Shown: positions 17,397 through 29,911, counted from the first letter of the stretch. The stretch is DNA of 64,000 nt from Alphaproteobacteria bacterium HGW-Alphaproteobacteria-7 (GCA_002842735.1 PHEB01000013.1:1-64000); one strand, 5' to 3'. The notes: generated from the letters alone by a model not told the origin. Numbers and translations are program-made.

Positions 17397-17876
17397 TTAT
17401 CGCGGCGCGATCGGCTGCTGCGCGTCTTCCCAGGCGATGATCCCTCCGGCGAGGTGTTCCACCGGCTTGCCAGTTGCAGCGGCCAACCGCTCACCCGCAA
17501 TCGCTGATCGGCGGCCTGAACGGCAATAGAGCACAACCTCGCGCCCATCCGACAGATCAAGCTTGGCCGGGTCAAACCGATCAAGCGCGATGTGTTCCGC
17601 GCCGGGAATTGCGCCTTCGGCCACTTCGGCATCGGTGCGCACATCGATCAGCCGGACATTGCCCGCCGCCATCCGCGCGGCAAGCTCTGGGGGTGAGAGA
17701 TCGATCAATGGCGCACTGGCGAGGGTAGTGGCCGCCTCTGAATCCGCCGCCATCGCCAGTTCCACGCCAAGCGGGGCCAAGGACGAATCATCGCGATCGC
17801 TCGCCCCACAGGCCCCCAAACCCAGGGCAATCGGAACAACCGGGAGCAGACGCAAGGCGCGGCGGAATGGTATCAT
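17397..17876 (-). CDS. Rhodanese-domain lipoprotein
   Basis: Protein of 159 aa with a lipoprotein signal (ALRLLPVVPIALGLGAC, lipobox LGAC) and a single C-terminal rhodanese domain (IDLSPPELAARM, LIDVRTDAEVAEGAIPGAEHI, then the active-site loop VVLYCRSGRRSAIAGERL with the catalytic Cys). It would transfer sulfane sulfur or act as a thiol relay in the envelope. Its start lies 8 bases after the acnA stop, so it is probably the last gene of the acnA transcript. The longer in-frame ORF to 18014 overlaps acnA and is unlikely. Confidence 0.82.
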   Translation of the reverse strand: MIPFRRALRLLPVVPIALGLGACGASDRDDSSLAPLGVELAMAADSEAATTLASAPLIDLSPPELAARMAAGNVRLIDVRTDAEVAEGAIPGAEHIALDRFDPAKLDLSDGREVVLYCRSGRRSAIAGERLAAATGKPVEHLAGGIIAWEDAQQPIAPR

Positions 17877-17883
17877 CCCCGCA

Positions 17884-20556
<2,673 letters not shown>

Positions 20557-20685
20557 GGGGGGATTCCATCCTTTTCGATTGGCCCGCCCCCGATCCAACA
20601 AGGGCGCGGTTTTACGAGGCGCACCTGCGCTTTCGCACGCGCGAGGTCAAGGGGGCCAAGGCCAAACCGGCCTTGGAGAATGGTC

Positions 20686-21579
20686 TTAAGCGGGTGTTTT
20701 TGGGGCGGTTGCAGCGGGTCTGCGTGTCGCCAGCCAACAGCCCGCGATGATCAGTGCGGTTCCCGCCAGTGTCGGCACAGTTACCGCTTCGCGGAAAAAC
20801 AGCCAGCCGAACAAGGTTGCCCAGACAAAGCCCGAATATTCGGTCGGCACCAGCGCGCTTGCTTCGGCGCGGGCATAGGCCCAGGCAATCGCCAGCGACC
20901 CCGCCACGGTCAGCGCGCCTGCTGCCAGCAGAGGCGCCAGCGCCTCCCGCGCAGGCGGTGTCCACAGCAGCGGGGCGAGAGTGAGCAGCACCAATCCACC
21001 GATCCCGCTGTGAAACGTGGTAATCTCAATCGGCCCGGCAACCTGCGCCTGCCGCCGGATGACGATGAAATTATAGGCGTAAAGCAGTGCCGAGACGAAC
21101 AGCGAAGCAATGCCTAATGCTGCGCCTTCATCGAATTCACCCTGCCCGATCCGCCCGCCGATGATCACCAGCGTCCCGGCAAAGCCGAGCAGACTGGCAC
21201 CGATAGCTGCACGGCTGATTGCTTCGCCCAGCAATACGTGAGCGAGATAGAGTGCCAGTAACGGCGCCATAAAACTCAGCGCAATCGCCTCGGCCAGTGG
21301 CAGGCGGGTGAGCGCGAAGAAGAAGGTCAGCGCCATGAAGGCCGATATAACGCCGCGCGTCAGGTGCAGATTCAACACCGCGCGGCTTGGCCAGGCAGGC
21401 CCGCGCGCCAGCCAGATCGGCGCAATGATCGCCGCGCCAATCCCGGCGCGCAGCACGGTGGCGGTATAGGCCCCGATGATCAGCGCTGCCTCTTTCATGA
21501 AGGCATCCATTAATGACAGGAACCCCACGCCCGCCAGCGCGGCGGCAAAGGGCAGCAGTAGTTGGCCTCTGTTTGGCAT
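20686..21579 (-). CDS. EamA/DMT-family transporter
   Basis: Inner-membrane protein of 297 aa with about ten hydrophobic segments arranged as two EamA repeats, typical of drug/metabolite transporters exporting small metabolites or amino acids. Characteristic regions are FMKEAALIIGAYTATVLRAGIG in the first repeat and ALVPTEYSGFVWATLFGWLFF, the conserved loop-helix of the second. The start at 21579 is chosen because the following residues lead directly into the first membrane helix; longer in-frame starts add an Arg/Pro/His-rich, non-conserved N-terminus. Substrate unknown. Confidence 0.85.
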   Translation of the reverse strand: MPNRGQLLLPFAAALAGVGFLSLMDAFMKEAALIIGAYTATVLRAGIGAAIIAPIWLARGPAWPSRAVLNLHLTRGVISAFMALTFFFALTRLPLAEAIALSFMAPLLALYLAHVLLGEAISRAAIGASLLGFAGTLVIIGGRIGQGEFDEGAALGIASLFVSALLYAYNFIVIRRQAQVAGPIEITTFHSGIGGLVLLTLAPLLWTPPAREALAPLLAAGALTVAGSLAIAWAYARAEASALVPTEYSGFVWATLFGWLFFREAVTVPTLAGTALIIAGCWLATRRPAATAPKTPA

Positions 21580-21764
21580 GGCGGATGCGATAAGCCGTTC
21601 GGCCGTCTGCGTCACGCGCGCGCGGCGCTGGTGCCAGTGGCTGTGCACATTAATCGCTGCGAAAGCGAAGGTGGTTGATAGGGAGTGCCCGCGCGGCGTA
21701 TGATTGCAGCGGACACATGGCCGCGGTGAATGATGGCGGCATGGGGCGAAAAGGCAGGATAGTG

Positions 21765-23168
21765 ATGAGGTTCGCGAAAAGATTTGCAGGCGGTGCCGCA
21801 GTCGCGGCGCTGGTGGCAACAGCGGCGCTGGGGCAGGATAGCGGCGCGGTGCGTGCCCAAATGCTGCCCAAGCCCGAAGTGCAGGGCGGCCCTCAACCTG
21901 CGCAACTGCCCACACCGCGTGATGCCTTTGATCAGGCTTTCCCGACAGTTTCGCAGCCGATGGTGCAAGGCGGGATGGAAGCACCCGCGCCGCTGGTACA
22001 AGAATGGAGCATCGGGCAGGCCGCGCGATTGGTGGCGGTGATCGAAGGTATCGGCGCAGAAGGCCTCGATCCGGCGGATTATGATCTGCAACCGCTCAAG
22101 GTCGCGCTTGCCTCCGGCCCGTCGGATGAATTGAACCAGATCGCCTCTCAAAGCTTTGTCTGGCTGGTTGAGGATCTGCGTGATGGGCGCACCCCGATGG
22201 AGGCGCGCGAACAGTGGTTCGTGATCGATCCCGACCGTGAGACATTGCGAACCGGCGATATCCTCGCCCAAGCGCTTGCGACCGGCGATATTGCAGGCAC
22301 GCTGGCAAAACTCGCCCCGACGCACCCCGATTATGCGCGGCTGCGCGATGAACTGGCCAAGACGCCCGAAACCGACACCGCCAAACGCAAGCTGATCCGC
22401 GCGAACATGGACCGCTGGCGCTGGCTGGCGCGCGATCTTGGCCCGCAATATCTGATCACCAATGTGCCCGAGTTTCAATTGCGCCTGACGGTCAAGGACA
22501 AGATCATCAGCACCTATCGCACGGTGGTTGGCAAGCCGGGGCGCACCGCCACCCCGCAATTGGCTGAAACGATCGAAGGCGTGGTGTTCAACCCGACCTG
22601 GACGGTGCCGCAGTCGATCGTCAAAGGCGAAGGGCTGGGCGCCAAAGTGCTCGCCAACCCCGAATGGGCGAAGCGTAACGGCTATGTCGGAACACGCGGG
22701 GCCAATGGCTATATCAGCGTGGTGCAGCAGCCGGGGCCGGGCAATTCGTTGGGGCTGATGAAGCTGGAAATGCCCAATGCGCAGGCGATTTTCTTCCATG
22801 ACACCCCGTCGCGCCACCTGTTCGCCAATGATAACCGCGCATTGAGCCACGGCTGCATCCGCACCGAACGCGCGCTGGAACTGGCGATGACGATGACAAT
22901 TCTGGGCAAGGGCGCGACCAAGGACGAAGCGGTGGCGATCTCGTCCTCGGGCAAATACACCAAGGTGATGATGGAAAAGCAGTGGCCCGCCTACATCACC
23001 TATTTCACCATGGCATCGGACATCAACGGCGAGATGGCAACCTTCAAGGACATCTACGGCCGCGACGCCCCGGTGCTCGCCAGCCTCGACAAGCCGCGCG
23101 TGCGCGAACGCACTTACGTGCCGGTCGACGAGGTGATCGTCATCGAGGATAATCTGCGCGATAGTTAG
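21765..23168 (+). CDS. L,D-transpeptidase (YcbB/YkuD type)
   Basis: Periplasmic peptidoglycan cross-linking enzyme of 467 aa. An N-terminal signal peptide (FAGGAAVAALVATAALGQ) precedes a helical region (IEGIGAEGLDPADYDLQPL) typical of the YcbB family scaffold. The catalytic domain starts QLRLTVKDKIISTYRTVVGK, and the active-site motif is NRALSHGCIRTERALELAM with the nucleophilic Cys. VVFNPTWTVPQSIVKGEGL is also a YcbB-type signature. The ATG at 21765 follows AGGCAGGAT. The gene converges on another YkuD-fold gene with only 9 bases between the stops. Confidence 0.88.
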   Translation: MRFAKRFAGGAAVAALVATAALGQDSGAVRAQMLPKPEVQGGPQPAQLPTPRDAFDQAFPTVSQPMVQGGMEAPAPLVQEWSIGQAARLVAVIEGIGAEGLDPADYDLQPLKVALASGPSDELNQIASQSFVWLVEDLRDGRTPMEAREQWFVIDPDRETLRTGDILAQALATGDIAGTLAKLAPTHPDYARLRDELAKTPETDTAKRKLIRANMDRWRWLARDLGPQYLITNVPEFQLRLTVKDKIISTYRTVVGKPGRTATPQLAETIEGVVFNPTWTVPQSIVKGEGLGAKVLANPEWAKRNGYVGTRGANGYISVVQQPGPGNSLGLMKLEMPNAQAIFFHDTPSRHLFANDNRALSHGCIRTERALELAMTMTILGKGATKDEAVAISSSGKYTKVMMEKQWPAYITYFTMASDINGEMATFKDIYGRDAPVLASLDKPRVRERTYVPVDEVIVIEDNLRDS

Positions 23169-23177
23169 GTTGTCGCG

Positions 23178-23852
23178 TTACAGGTTGAGCGGCGCGCGCT
23201 CGATCATCGCCAGTTCGGGCAGCGGCTGGATGCTGCCGTCTTCTTCCAGCCCAAGGCTGTCGGCAAACAGCAGCCGCCCGCCCGATAAGTGCATCAGCGC
23301 GATGCGGAACTGTTCCTCACCCATCGCGAAACACCCGTTGGAGCGCCCGAGGCGGCCATATTTCTCAAGATGCGAGGCTTCGGCATAATCGGCGCGGTGC
23401 ATCACGATATAGCGGCGCAGCGCGGCGTCGTTGGTATCATCCAGCCCGCCCAGCCGCACCGATGTGCCATAGCGGCCCTTGTACCATTCCCACGTCACGT
23501 AAGCCCCGCGGCTGGTCGCGTTGCTGCCTTCGGTGTTGCTGAACTGCTTGAGCCAGCCGTCATGCTGCCGGTCGGAACCCTGCCCGTGGCTGACGTGGTA
23601 GGATTGCACCTCACCCCGGTCGAGGTTGACGAAGTGGAACCGCGGTTTGGCCGAATGCAGGCCGTAATCCGCAATGCCAACAATATCGCGTTTCCAGATC
23701 GCATCGCCCGCGCGCGCCAGTTCGCGCCTCGCAATCTCGAACAGAATGCGATCACGCGGAGTGCCGGGTGATACCGCCGCAAAGGCGCGCATTGGCAGTG
23801 CCAGTGTCGCCCCCGCAATCAGAGAGCCTTTGAGAAGATCGCGACGGTTCAT
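23178..23852 (-). CDS. Murein L,D-transpeptidase catalytic-domain family protein (YkuD_2-like)
   Basis: Exported protein of 224 aa whose N-terminus MNRRDLLKGSLIAGATLAL has a twin-Arg and hydrophobic core consistent with a Tat or Sec signal. The body has the pattern of YkuD-related proteins: FVNLDRGEVQSYHVSHGQGS, then TSRGAYVTWEWYKGRYG, a MHRADYAE His segment and GRSNGCFAMGEEQF with the candidate catalytic Cys. Probably acts on peptidoglycan peptides. The start at 23852 places the signal peptide correctly; the in-frame extension to 23909 is less likely. Convergent with the L,D-transpeptidase at 21765-23168. Confidence 0.8.
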   Translation of the reverse strand: MNRRDLLKGSLIAGATLALPMRAFAAVSPGTPRDRILFEIARRELARAGDAIWKRDIVGIADYGLHSAKPRFHFVNLDRGEVQSYHVSHGQGSDRQHDGWLKQFSNTEGSNATSRGAYVTWEWYKGRYGTSVRLGGLDDTNDAALRRYIVMHRADYAEASHLEKYGRLGRSNGCFAMGEEQFRIALMHLSGGRLLFADSLGLEEDGSIQPLPELAMIERAPLNL

Positions 23853-23914
23853 TACCCTGTAAAGTAACCCGCCGGGCTTGCGTTCCCAATAAGGCAAAAC
23901 ACCGTTCATCGCAG

Positions 23915-24844
23915 CTATGCCTCCTTTCGCGGGAGAATTGCCGCGTAACCAGCGTTTTCCTGCGCCATCACCAGCATCGATGCGGCGTGGCGCGCGGCGA
24001 CTATGCGCGGATCATCGCCATATCCGCCCCCCAGCGCCGATGCGATGGCAAGGCCCCGGCGGCGCGCCTCTGCGATAACGAAACGATCACGCGCCGCCAG
24101 CCCCGCGTCGGTCAGCGCGAGCCTGCCCAGCTTGTCATCCGCGTGGGGATCAACCCCCGCCTGATAGAACACGAAATCGGGCGCAAAACCGGCGATCACT
24201 TCGGGCAGGTGGCGGGCCAGCGCCGCCATATAGCCATCATCATCCACCCCATCGGGCAAGGACACATCGCGGCTGGAGCGTGCCTTTCGCACCGGGAAGT
24301 TCTTTTCCGCGTGGAGCGAGAGGGTGAAAATATCCTCCCGCCCGGCGGTCAGGCTGGCGGTGCCATCGCCCTGATGCACGTCCAGATCGACGATCAGAAC
24401 GCGCGCTGCATCGCCCTCGGCAATCAGGCGGTTGGCGGCCACTGCCAGATCGTTGAACACGCAATAACCCGCGCCGGTATCATGCAAGGCATGATGGCTG
24501 CCCGCCGCTGAATTGGCGGCGTAGCCATGGCGAATGGCGAGCTGCGCGGCGAGCCATGTGCCGCCATTGGTGTGGCGCACGCGGCTGGCGATGGCGGGTG
24601 TTACCGGAAAGCCGATCCGGCGTTCCTTGTCGCGCGGAACATCAGCGCGAAACACCTGATCGACATAGGTGGGGCAATGCACCGCTTCGAGCCATGCGCG
24701 CGGGCAAGGCTCTGGCGCGTGTTCGGTGATCGGGGCTCCGCTGGCGCGCAATTCCTCCATCACGAGGTAGTATTTGTCGAAGCGGAACGTGCCCCGTTCC
24801 GGGCGCGGTGCCATATAGTCTGCATGGTGGACGACGTGGAGCAT
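23915..24844 (-). CDS. Histone deacetylase/AcuC-family amidohydrolase
   Basis: Zinc-dependent deacetylase-fold protein of 309 aa. Conserved elements are [23 protein letters not shown] (active-site His pair), [20 protein letters not shown] (Zn ligands Asp and His) and [20 protein letters not shown] (third Zn ligand). Bacterial members deacetylate small molecules such as acetylpolyamines or act on protein acetyl-lysine. The gene sits 62 bases upstream of the YkuD_2-like gene on the same strand and may share its transcript. Physiological substrate unknown. Confidence 0.88.
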   Translation of the reverse strand: MLHVVHHADYMAPRPERGTFRFDKYYLVMEELRASGAPITEHAPEPCPRAWLEAVHCPTYVDQVFRADVPRDKERRIGFPVTPAIASRVRHTNGGTWLAAQLAIRHGYAANSAAGSHHALHDTGAGYCVFNDLAVAANRLIAEGDAARVLIVDLDVHQGDGTASLTAGREDIFTLSLHAEKNFPVRKARSSRDVSLPDGVDDDGYMAALARHLPEVIAGFAPDFVFYQAGVDPHADDKLGRLALTDAGLAARDRFVIAEARRRGLAIASALGGGYGDDPRIVAARHAASMLVMAQENAGYAAILPRKEA

Positions 24845-25000
24845 TCAGACCCGTCCCGCCCGCCTGTTGGAGACACATGTGACACTGTCCAGAAGCAGAA
24901 AACCCGGCCCTGCCAGATCAACGGCAATGGCAGGGGTGAAGGGGAGAAACCGGGCGTTCATGCAGGCAATCATGCCACCTTCATTCGCTGTAGGACAGTC

Positions 25001-25546
25001 TCACAACCACCCGGTGTGTTCGGCCAGAATCTTCGCCCCCAGCGCGATCAGGATTACCCCGCCCGCGCGCTCTGCCCATGTGCCCCAGCGGTCACCTGCG
25101 ATCCGGCCCAGTATGACCCCCGCCGCGCTCAGCGCAAAGGTGACGATACCGATCAACGCGGCGGCCACCAGCGGCGCGACATCCAGCGTTGGCAGGGTAA
25201 CCCCGGCGGCGAGCGCATCAATGCTGGTGGCGACCCCGGCGACCAGCAGCGCCCGGCCCGTCAGCCTGTGCGATGCTTCCTCCTCGCCCACGTGCCCGCC
25301 CAGCATCCGCACCCCGAGGAAGGTCAGCAACCCGAAGGCGATCCAGTGATCGACCGCCGCGACATGGGCCATGGCAAACGCGCCAATCCCCCAACCGATC
25401 AGCGGCATGACGCCCTGAAACAGGCCAAAGGTGAGCGCGATGGCAAGGCCGCCGCGCGCATCAGGCCGAAACCGCGCGCCCTGCGTCAGCGCGACGGCAA
25501 AGGCATCCATCGCCAGCGCGAGGGCAAGAAACAGGGCTTCGATCAC
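25001..25546 (-). CDS. mntP: Manganese efflux pump MntP family protein
   Basis: Six-helix membrane protein of 181 aa from the GTG start at 25546. The two internal repeats carry the family signatures ALALAMDAFAVALTQGA in helix 1 and GVATSIDALAAGVTL in helix 4, with the conserved Asp residues used for Mn(II). The GTG start brings the protein directly into helix 1; the in-frame region upstream overlaps the thioredoxin-like gene and is not part of it. It follows that gene by 13 bases on the same strand. No manganese riboswitch was seen. Confidence 0.88.
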   Translation of the reverse strand: MIEALFLALALAMDAFAVALTQGARFRPDARGGLAIALTFGLFQGVMPLIGWGIGAFAMAHVAAVDHWIAFGLLTFLGVRMLGGHVGEEEASHRLTGRALLVAGVATSIDALAAGVTLPTLDVAPLVAAALIGIVTFALSAAGVILGRIAGDRWGTWAERAGGVILIALGAKILAEHTGWL

Positions 25547-25559
25547 GGCTGTGTCCTGA

Positions 25560-26084
25560 TTATGGCACCTGCGGGGCGCGGACCTTAGCCAGAGCGGCGA
25601 GTTCCGCGTAAATCGCATCCTCGCTGCGGCTGGCAGCGTTGCGCCAGCTTGTTGCGGTGTCGGAGTTGACCAGATTGCCATCGGCGGTCAGCACCAGCAG
25701 CGCAGGCGTGCCGGGGAAATCGGCAAGGCCGAACCGCTGCGCAATATCCAGATTATGCCCATCACCCGATTGCGGCATCCCGACATTGACGAACACCAAT
25801 TCGTAATGCGCCGCCACCAGCGCGGCAAAGCGCGGGGTGCCGAGCCATCCGGCCAGCGCGCGGCTATCGTGGCACCAGTTTGCGCCCATCACCAACAGCA
25901 CCCGCCTGTCTGCCGCAGCGGCGCGGGTGAGCGCGGCGTCGACATCGCCCATCGCATCGGGTGACACGGCATAGGCGCTCGCCTCGGGATGGTCGCCGGC
26001 GGCGGACGCGATGCTGCCTGCAATCGCTGAACCACCGATCACCAACAGCCCCGCGATCAGGCCCGAAACAATCGGTTTGATCAC
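25560..26084 (-). CDS. Thioredoxin-fold exported protein
   Basis: Protein of 174 aa with an N-terminal signal or anchor helix ([21 protein letters not shown]) and a thioredoxin-like domain ([48 protein letters not shown]). The redox motif is C-H-D-S, with the second Cys replaced by Ser, so a classical disulfide exchange is unlikely; thiol binding or monothiol chemistry is possible. Its ATG overlaps the ispG stop by 4 bases (ATGA), so it is translationally coupled to ispG, and mntP follows 13 bases later. Confidence 0.82.
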   Translation of the reverse strand: MIKPIVSGLIAGLLVIGGSAIAGSIASAAGDHPEASAYAVSPDAMGDVDAALTRAAAADRRVLLVMGANWCHDSRALAGWLGTPRFAALVAAHYELVFVNVGMPQSGDGHNLDIAQRFGLADFPGTPALLVLTADGNLVNSDTATSWRNAASRSEDAIYAELAALAKVRAPQVP

Positions 26085-27238
26085 TCCGCCGCTTCCGCCG
26101 GTTGCGCAGGCGTTGCGTGGGGATCGAACGCGGTTGCTTCGCCTGCCTCGATCTCGGCCGCCTTGGTCTCGACCAAGCGGACGATGTGATCGAGCATGTC
26201 CTCGCTTTCGACCGTGTGATCGGTGACGCCGCGCAGATAGACCATGTGCTTGCCCGCCCCGCCGCCGGTCAGGCCGATGTCGGTTTCGCGCGCTTCGCCG
26301 GGGCCATTGACCACGCAGCCAAGGATCGACAGGCTCATCGGGGTCTTGATGTGCTCTAGCCGCGCTTCCAATGCCTCAACCGTGCGGATCACGTCGAACC
26401 CCTGCCGCGAGCATGAGGGGCACGAGACAACGCGAACGCCGCGGGTGCGCAGGCCGAGCGATTTGAGCATCTCGAACCCGACCTTGATTTCCTGCTCGGG
26501 TTCCGCCGACAGGCTGACGCGGATCGTATCGCCGATGCCCGCCCACAGCAGGCTGCCCATGCCGATCGAGGATTTGACCGTGCCGCCGATCAGCCCGCCC
26601 GCCTCGGTAATGCCAAGGTGCAGCGGGCAATCGACGGTTTCGGCCAGCCCATGATAGGCCGCCACCGCAAGAAACAGATCAGACGCCTTCACCGCCACCT
26701 TGAATTCGTGAAAATCGTGATCCTGCAACAGCTTGATGTGATCGAGCGCGCTTTCGATCAGCGCTTCGGGGCAGGGTTCACCATATTTTTCGAGCAGGTC
26801 TTTCTCAAGGCTCCCCGCGTTCACCCCGATGCGGATCGCGCAGCCATTGGCCTTGGCCGCGCGCACGACTTCGGCGACGCGCTGGGCTGACCCGATATTG
26901 CCGGGGTTGATCCGCAGGCACGCCGCGCCCGCATCGGCGGCTTCGAGCGCGCGTTTGTAGTGAAAATGGATATCGGCGACGATCGGAATGCGCGCGGCGC
27001 GGGTGATCTGTTTGAAATCGCGGGTCGATTCTTCGGTCGGGCAGGAAACGCGGATAATGTCCGCGCCCACGTCCTCACACCGGCGAATCTGGTCGATTGT
27101 CGCCTTCACATCCTCGGTCGGGGTGTTGGTCATGGTCTGCACCGTGATCGGCGCATCGCCGCCCACGGGGACATTCCCCACCATGATCTGGCGCGATTTG
27201 CGCCGTTCGATTGTGCGCCAGGGCCGAATGGAAGACAT
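26081..27238 (-). CDS. ispG: 4-hydroxy-3-methylbut-2-en-1-yl diphosphate synthase
   Basis: [4Fe-4S] enzyme of the MEP isoprenoid pathway converting MEcPP to HMBPP; 385 aa. The N-terminal TIM-barrel has [20 protein letters not shown] and RINPGNIGS. The C-terminal cluster domain has [12 protein letters not shown] (two Cys) and [24 protein letters not shown] (third Cys). The ATG at 27238 matches the conserved start. First gene of an ispG / thioredoxin-like / mntP transcript. Intact. Confidence 0.96.
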   Translation of the reverse strand: MSSIRPWRTIERRKSRQIMVGNVPVGGDAPITVQTMTNTPTEDVKATIDQIRRCEDVGADIIRVSCPTEESTRDFKQITRAARIPIVADIHFHYKRALEAADAGAACLRINPGNIGSAQRVAEVVRAAKANGCAIRIGVNAGSLEKDLLEKYGEPCPEALIESALDHIKLLQDHDFHEFKVAVKASDLFLAVAAYHGLAETVDCPLHLGITEAGGLIGGTVKSSIGMGSLLWAGIGDTIRVSLSAEPEQEIKVGFEMLKSLGLRTRGVRVVSCPSCSRQGFDVIRTVEALEARLEHIKTPMSLSILGCVVNGPGEARETDIGLTGGGAGKHMVYLRGVTDHTVESEDMLDHIVRLVETKAAEIEAGEATAFDPHATPAQPAEAAE

Positions 27239-27279
27239 GCGCCCGCCTATAGCCGTGCCTGCATGACGGAGCAATGACC

Positions 27280-28230
27280 CTAGGCGGGATACTGCGCCCC
27301 GGTCAGCTGTTCGCTGAGCGTCCACAACCGTTCAGCCGCTGCCGGATCAAGCGCATAGGAACGCACGCCGCCTTCGGATGATTGGTTGTCGACGGCGGCG
27401 ACATGGCAATCTTCGCAATAGACCCCGCCGGTGCCTTCCAGTTCAGGCGCGGTCGCGGCCCAGCAGCTGGTCGCCGCGCCTTGCGGGATGGTCTTCCATG
27501 CAAAGCCGCTGTCGCTTTTGGTCACGCGCTCGATCAGCGCGGCGGTCATTTCTTCGGTCATGTGGCGGCCCAGATTGGTGCGGATGCCGCCGGGATGCAC
27601 CGCATAGGCGTGGATGCCCTTGGCGGCAAAACGCGCCTCCAGCCCGACGGTAAACAGGATGTTCGCGGTCTTCGAATGGCCATAGCTTTGCCACGGATCA
27701 TAGGGCCGTTCGGTGAAATTGGGGTCGTCAAGATCAACCGGAGCAAAGTGATGGCCGCGGCTGGATAGGTTGACGATGCGTTTGGCATTGCCTGCCTCGA
27801 TCAGCGGCAGCAGTTCTGCGGTCAGCGCGAAATGGCCCAGATGATTGGTGCCGAACTGCATTTCGAACCCATCGGCGGTGTGCATCAGCGGGCAGGCCAT
27901 CACGCCCGCATTGTTGATCAGCAGATCGATGGCGGTGAAGCGCTTGCGGGCCTCGCCCCCGCAGGCGCGGATGCTGGAAAGATTGCCGAGATCGCAGATG
28001 ATGGTGTCAATGCTGGCATCGGGGTGCTGCGCCCGGATCGCCGCTACGGCTTCATCCAGTTTGGCAGAATCGCGCCCGGCCATGATGATGTGCGCGCCGC
28101 ACGCCGCCATCGCCCGCGCGGTTTCCTGACCCAGCCCCGAATTGGCCCCGGTGATGAACACCGTCTGCCCGGCCATGTCCTTGCCCGCCAGCACCTCATC
28201 CGTGGTGCTGTCTTTGCCGAATGTGCTCAT
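27280..28230 (-). CDS. Short-chain dehydrogenase/reductase
   Basis: NAD(P)-dependent oxidoreductase of 316 aa in the WW-domain-oxidoreductase/retinol-dehydrogenase-like SDR branch. The Rossmann motif is [17 protein letters not shown], followed by [10 protein letters not shown] (NNAG motif), the catalytic Ser in [12 protein letters not shown] and the YGHSKTAN catalytic Tyr/Lys. Length is somewhat above classical SDRs, as usual for this branch. RBS AGGAGAGAG precedes the ATG at 28230. A GNAT gene ends 16 bases upstream on the same strand. Substrate unknown. Confidence 0.9.
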   Translation of the reverse strand: MSTFGKDSTTDEVLAGKDMAGQTVFITGANSGLGQETARAMAACGAHIIMAGRDSAKLDEAVAAIRAQHPDASIDTIICDLGNLSSIRACGGEARKRFTAIDLLINNAGVMACPLMHTADGFEMQFGTNHLGHFALTAELLPLIEAGNAKRIVNLSSRGHHFAPVDLDDPNFTERPYDPWQSYGHSKTANILFTVGLEARFAAKGIHAYAVHPGGIRTNLGRHMTEEMTAALIERVTKSDSGFAWKTIPQGAATSCWAATAPELEGTGGVYCEDCHVAAVDNQSSEGGVRSYALDPAAAERLWTLSEQLTGAQYPA

Positions 28231-28246
28231 CTGCTCTCTCCTGCGC

Positions 28247-28759
28247 TTATAATTTCAATTGGTAGAGGAATTCCGCGTCCAGCTGCGTGCCGACGCGGAA
28301 GGTGATATCGGCGATCTTGGCAAAGCCATAGCGTTGATAGAACCGCTGCGCGCCGTAATTTTCGGAATAGACCGATAACAACACCGCATCATGGCCGCCC
28401 GCGCGGGCCTGATCCAGCGCCCATTCCATCAGCTGTGCCCCGACCCCGGTGCCGGTGTGCTGCGGCAGGGCGTAAAGCTGGCTGAGTTCAATCGGGTTTG
28501 TCGCGGCGGAATGGTGGGCATAGTGGCTGGGGTAACGCAGCTTGCAATAGGCGACCAGCGCTGCGTTCACTTCGGCAAGGCAGTGGGTGCATTCCTCGCC
28601 CGCGATTTCCTGCGCCACGGCAGCGGGATCGTGCACCTCGGCAAGGAACGCGGCGAGGTCTGCTGCGGTGTAGAGATGCGCGAAGGCGGCGGTGAAGGTT
28701 TCGGCCCCCAGCGCGGCAAGCGCGGGGGCATCGGCGATGGTGGCAGGACGCAGGATCAT
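28247..28759 (-). CDS. GNAT-family N-acetyltransferase
   Basis: Single-domain acetyltransferase of 170 aa. The fold is recognised from LRPATIADAPALAALGAETF at the N-terminus, the acetyl-CoA loop YALPQHTGTGVGAQLMEWAL (Q/RxxGxG/A variant) and VLLSVYSENYGAQRFYQRYGF at the end. Probably acetylates a small amine or protein N-terminus. It lies just upstream of the SDR gene on the same strand. Confidence 0.87.
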   Translation of the reverse strand: MILRPATIADAPALAALGAETFTAAFAHLYTAADLAAFLAEVHDPAAVAQEIAGEECTHCLAEVNAALVAYCKLRYPSHYAHHSAATNPIELSQLYALPQHTGTGVGAQLMEWALDQARAGGHDAVLLSVYSENYGAQRFYQRYGFAKIADITFRVGTQLDAEFLYQLKL

Positions 28760-28833
28760 GGGAAGCGCCCTAACGCTGTGGGCGCGCGTTGTTAAGCTGG
28801 CGAAACGTAGCGGGCCGCGTTAGACCTGCGGCT

Positions 28834-29904
28834 ATGAAGAACCTCATCACGCTCATCGCGCTCACCCTGCTGCCCACCGCCGCTGTCGCTCAGGATACGC
28901 CGCCGCCCGAACCCAAATGGTCGATTGCCATCCACGGCGGGGCAGGCACACTCGACCGCGACGCGATGACGCCCGAACGCCGCGCCGATTACGAAGCTGC
29001 CTTGCAGGTCGCGCTCGATGCCGGGGCCAAGGTGCTGGCCGAAGGCGGCAGTGCGATGGACGCGATCAAGGCCGCGATCATCCCGATGGAGGATTCGCCG
29101 CTGTTCAATGCGGGCAAGGGCGCGGTGTTTACGTGGGACGGGACGAATGAACTCGATTCCTCGATCATGGACGGGCGTGATCGCAGCGCCGGGGCGGTGG
29201 CGGGGGTCAAGACGGTCAAGAACCCGATCCTGCTGGCTGACAGCGTGCGCACCGCCAGCCCGCACGTGATGTTGATGGGCGCGGGCGCGGAGGCGTTCGC
29301 GGCGGAGCAGGGCTTTGCCGTAACCCCGCCCGAATATTTCGCTACGCCTGCGAGGGCCGAGGCGCTGGAGCGGATGAAGGCGCAGCAGCTTTCGGCGCTC
29401 GATGTCGATCACAAGTTCGGCACGGTGGGCGCGGTGGCGCTCGATATGCAGGGCAACCTTGCGGCGGGCACATCGACCGGCGGGATGACCGGCAAACGCT
29501 GGGGCCGGGTGGGCGATGCGCCGGTGATCGGGGCTGGGACCTATGCGGATAATCGCGCCTGCGCGGTGTCAGCGACGGGGTGGGGGGAGTATTTCCTGCG
29601 GGTGGGCGTGGCGCACGAGATTTGCGCGCGGCTTCGATACACCATTCCCGCGCTAGAATTTCGGCTTCACCCGTGGGATCCCATCACGATCAAGAATTAT
29701 GCACAGACCGTTGCCGATGAAGTTATGGCCGACGTTAAAGACTTGGGTGGCGACGGCGGGGTGATCCTCGTCACGCCCCACGGCGACGCGATCTTCAGCT
29801 TCAACACCAGCGGGATGTATCGCGGCCGCGCGACCAGCGATGGGGTGAACGAAGTGGCGATTTTCGGCGGCGAGGAGCAGGCTTCGGCCACGCCGGATCA
29901 TTGA
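28834..29904 (+). CDS. Isoaspartyl peptidase/L-asparaginase (Ntn hydrolase)
   Basis: Exported threonine Ntn-hydrolase of 356 aa, made as a precursor that self-cleaves before a catalytic Thr. A signal peptide (KNLITLIALTLLPTAAVAQ) precedes WSIAIHGGAGTLDRDAM, the family N-terminus. The autocleavage site is HKFGTVGAVALDMQGN (Thr of GTVGA), followed by AAGTSTGGMTGKRWGRVGDAP and GAGTYADN of the active site. It hydrolyses asparagine or isoaspartyl dipeptides in the periplasm. The ATG at 28834 is chosen for the signal peptide. A palindromic repeat follows the stop. Confidence 0.92.
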   Translation: MKNLITLIALTLLPTAAVAQDTPPPEPKWSIAIHGGAGTLDRDAMTPERRADYEAALQVALDAGAKVLAEGGSAMDAIKAAIIPMEDSPLFNAGKGAVFTWDGTNELDSSIMDGRDRSAGAVAGVKTVKNPILLADSVRTASPHVMLMGAGAEAFAAEQGFAVTPPEYFATPARAEALERMKAQQLSALDVDHKFGTVGAVALDMQGNLAAGTSTGGMTGKRWGRVGDAPVIGAGTYADNRACAVSATGWGEYFLRVGVAHEICARLRYTIPALEFRLHPWDPITIKNYAQTVADEVMADVKDLGGDGGVILVTPHGDAIFSFNTSGMYRGRATSDGVNEVAIFGGEEQASATPDH

Positions 29905-29911
29905 TTAGCAA

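Noticed and set aside
20656..20676. Hairpin ccaaggcc-aaacc-ggccttgg after the EamA gene
   Set aside because: No T-run on either strand, so not called a terminator; 8-bp stem in GC-rich DNA is weak evidence.
24879..25004. 12-bp inverted repeat (one mismatch) around the gap between mntP and the deacetylase gene
   Set aside because: Short and imperfect, one arm extends into the mntP coding end; too weak for a MITE call.
25547..25560. Manganese (yybP-ykoY) riboswitch before mntP
   Set aside because: Only 13 bases separate mntP from the upstream gene, leaving no room for the aptamer.
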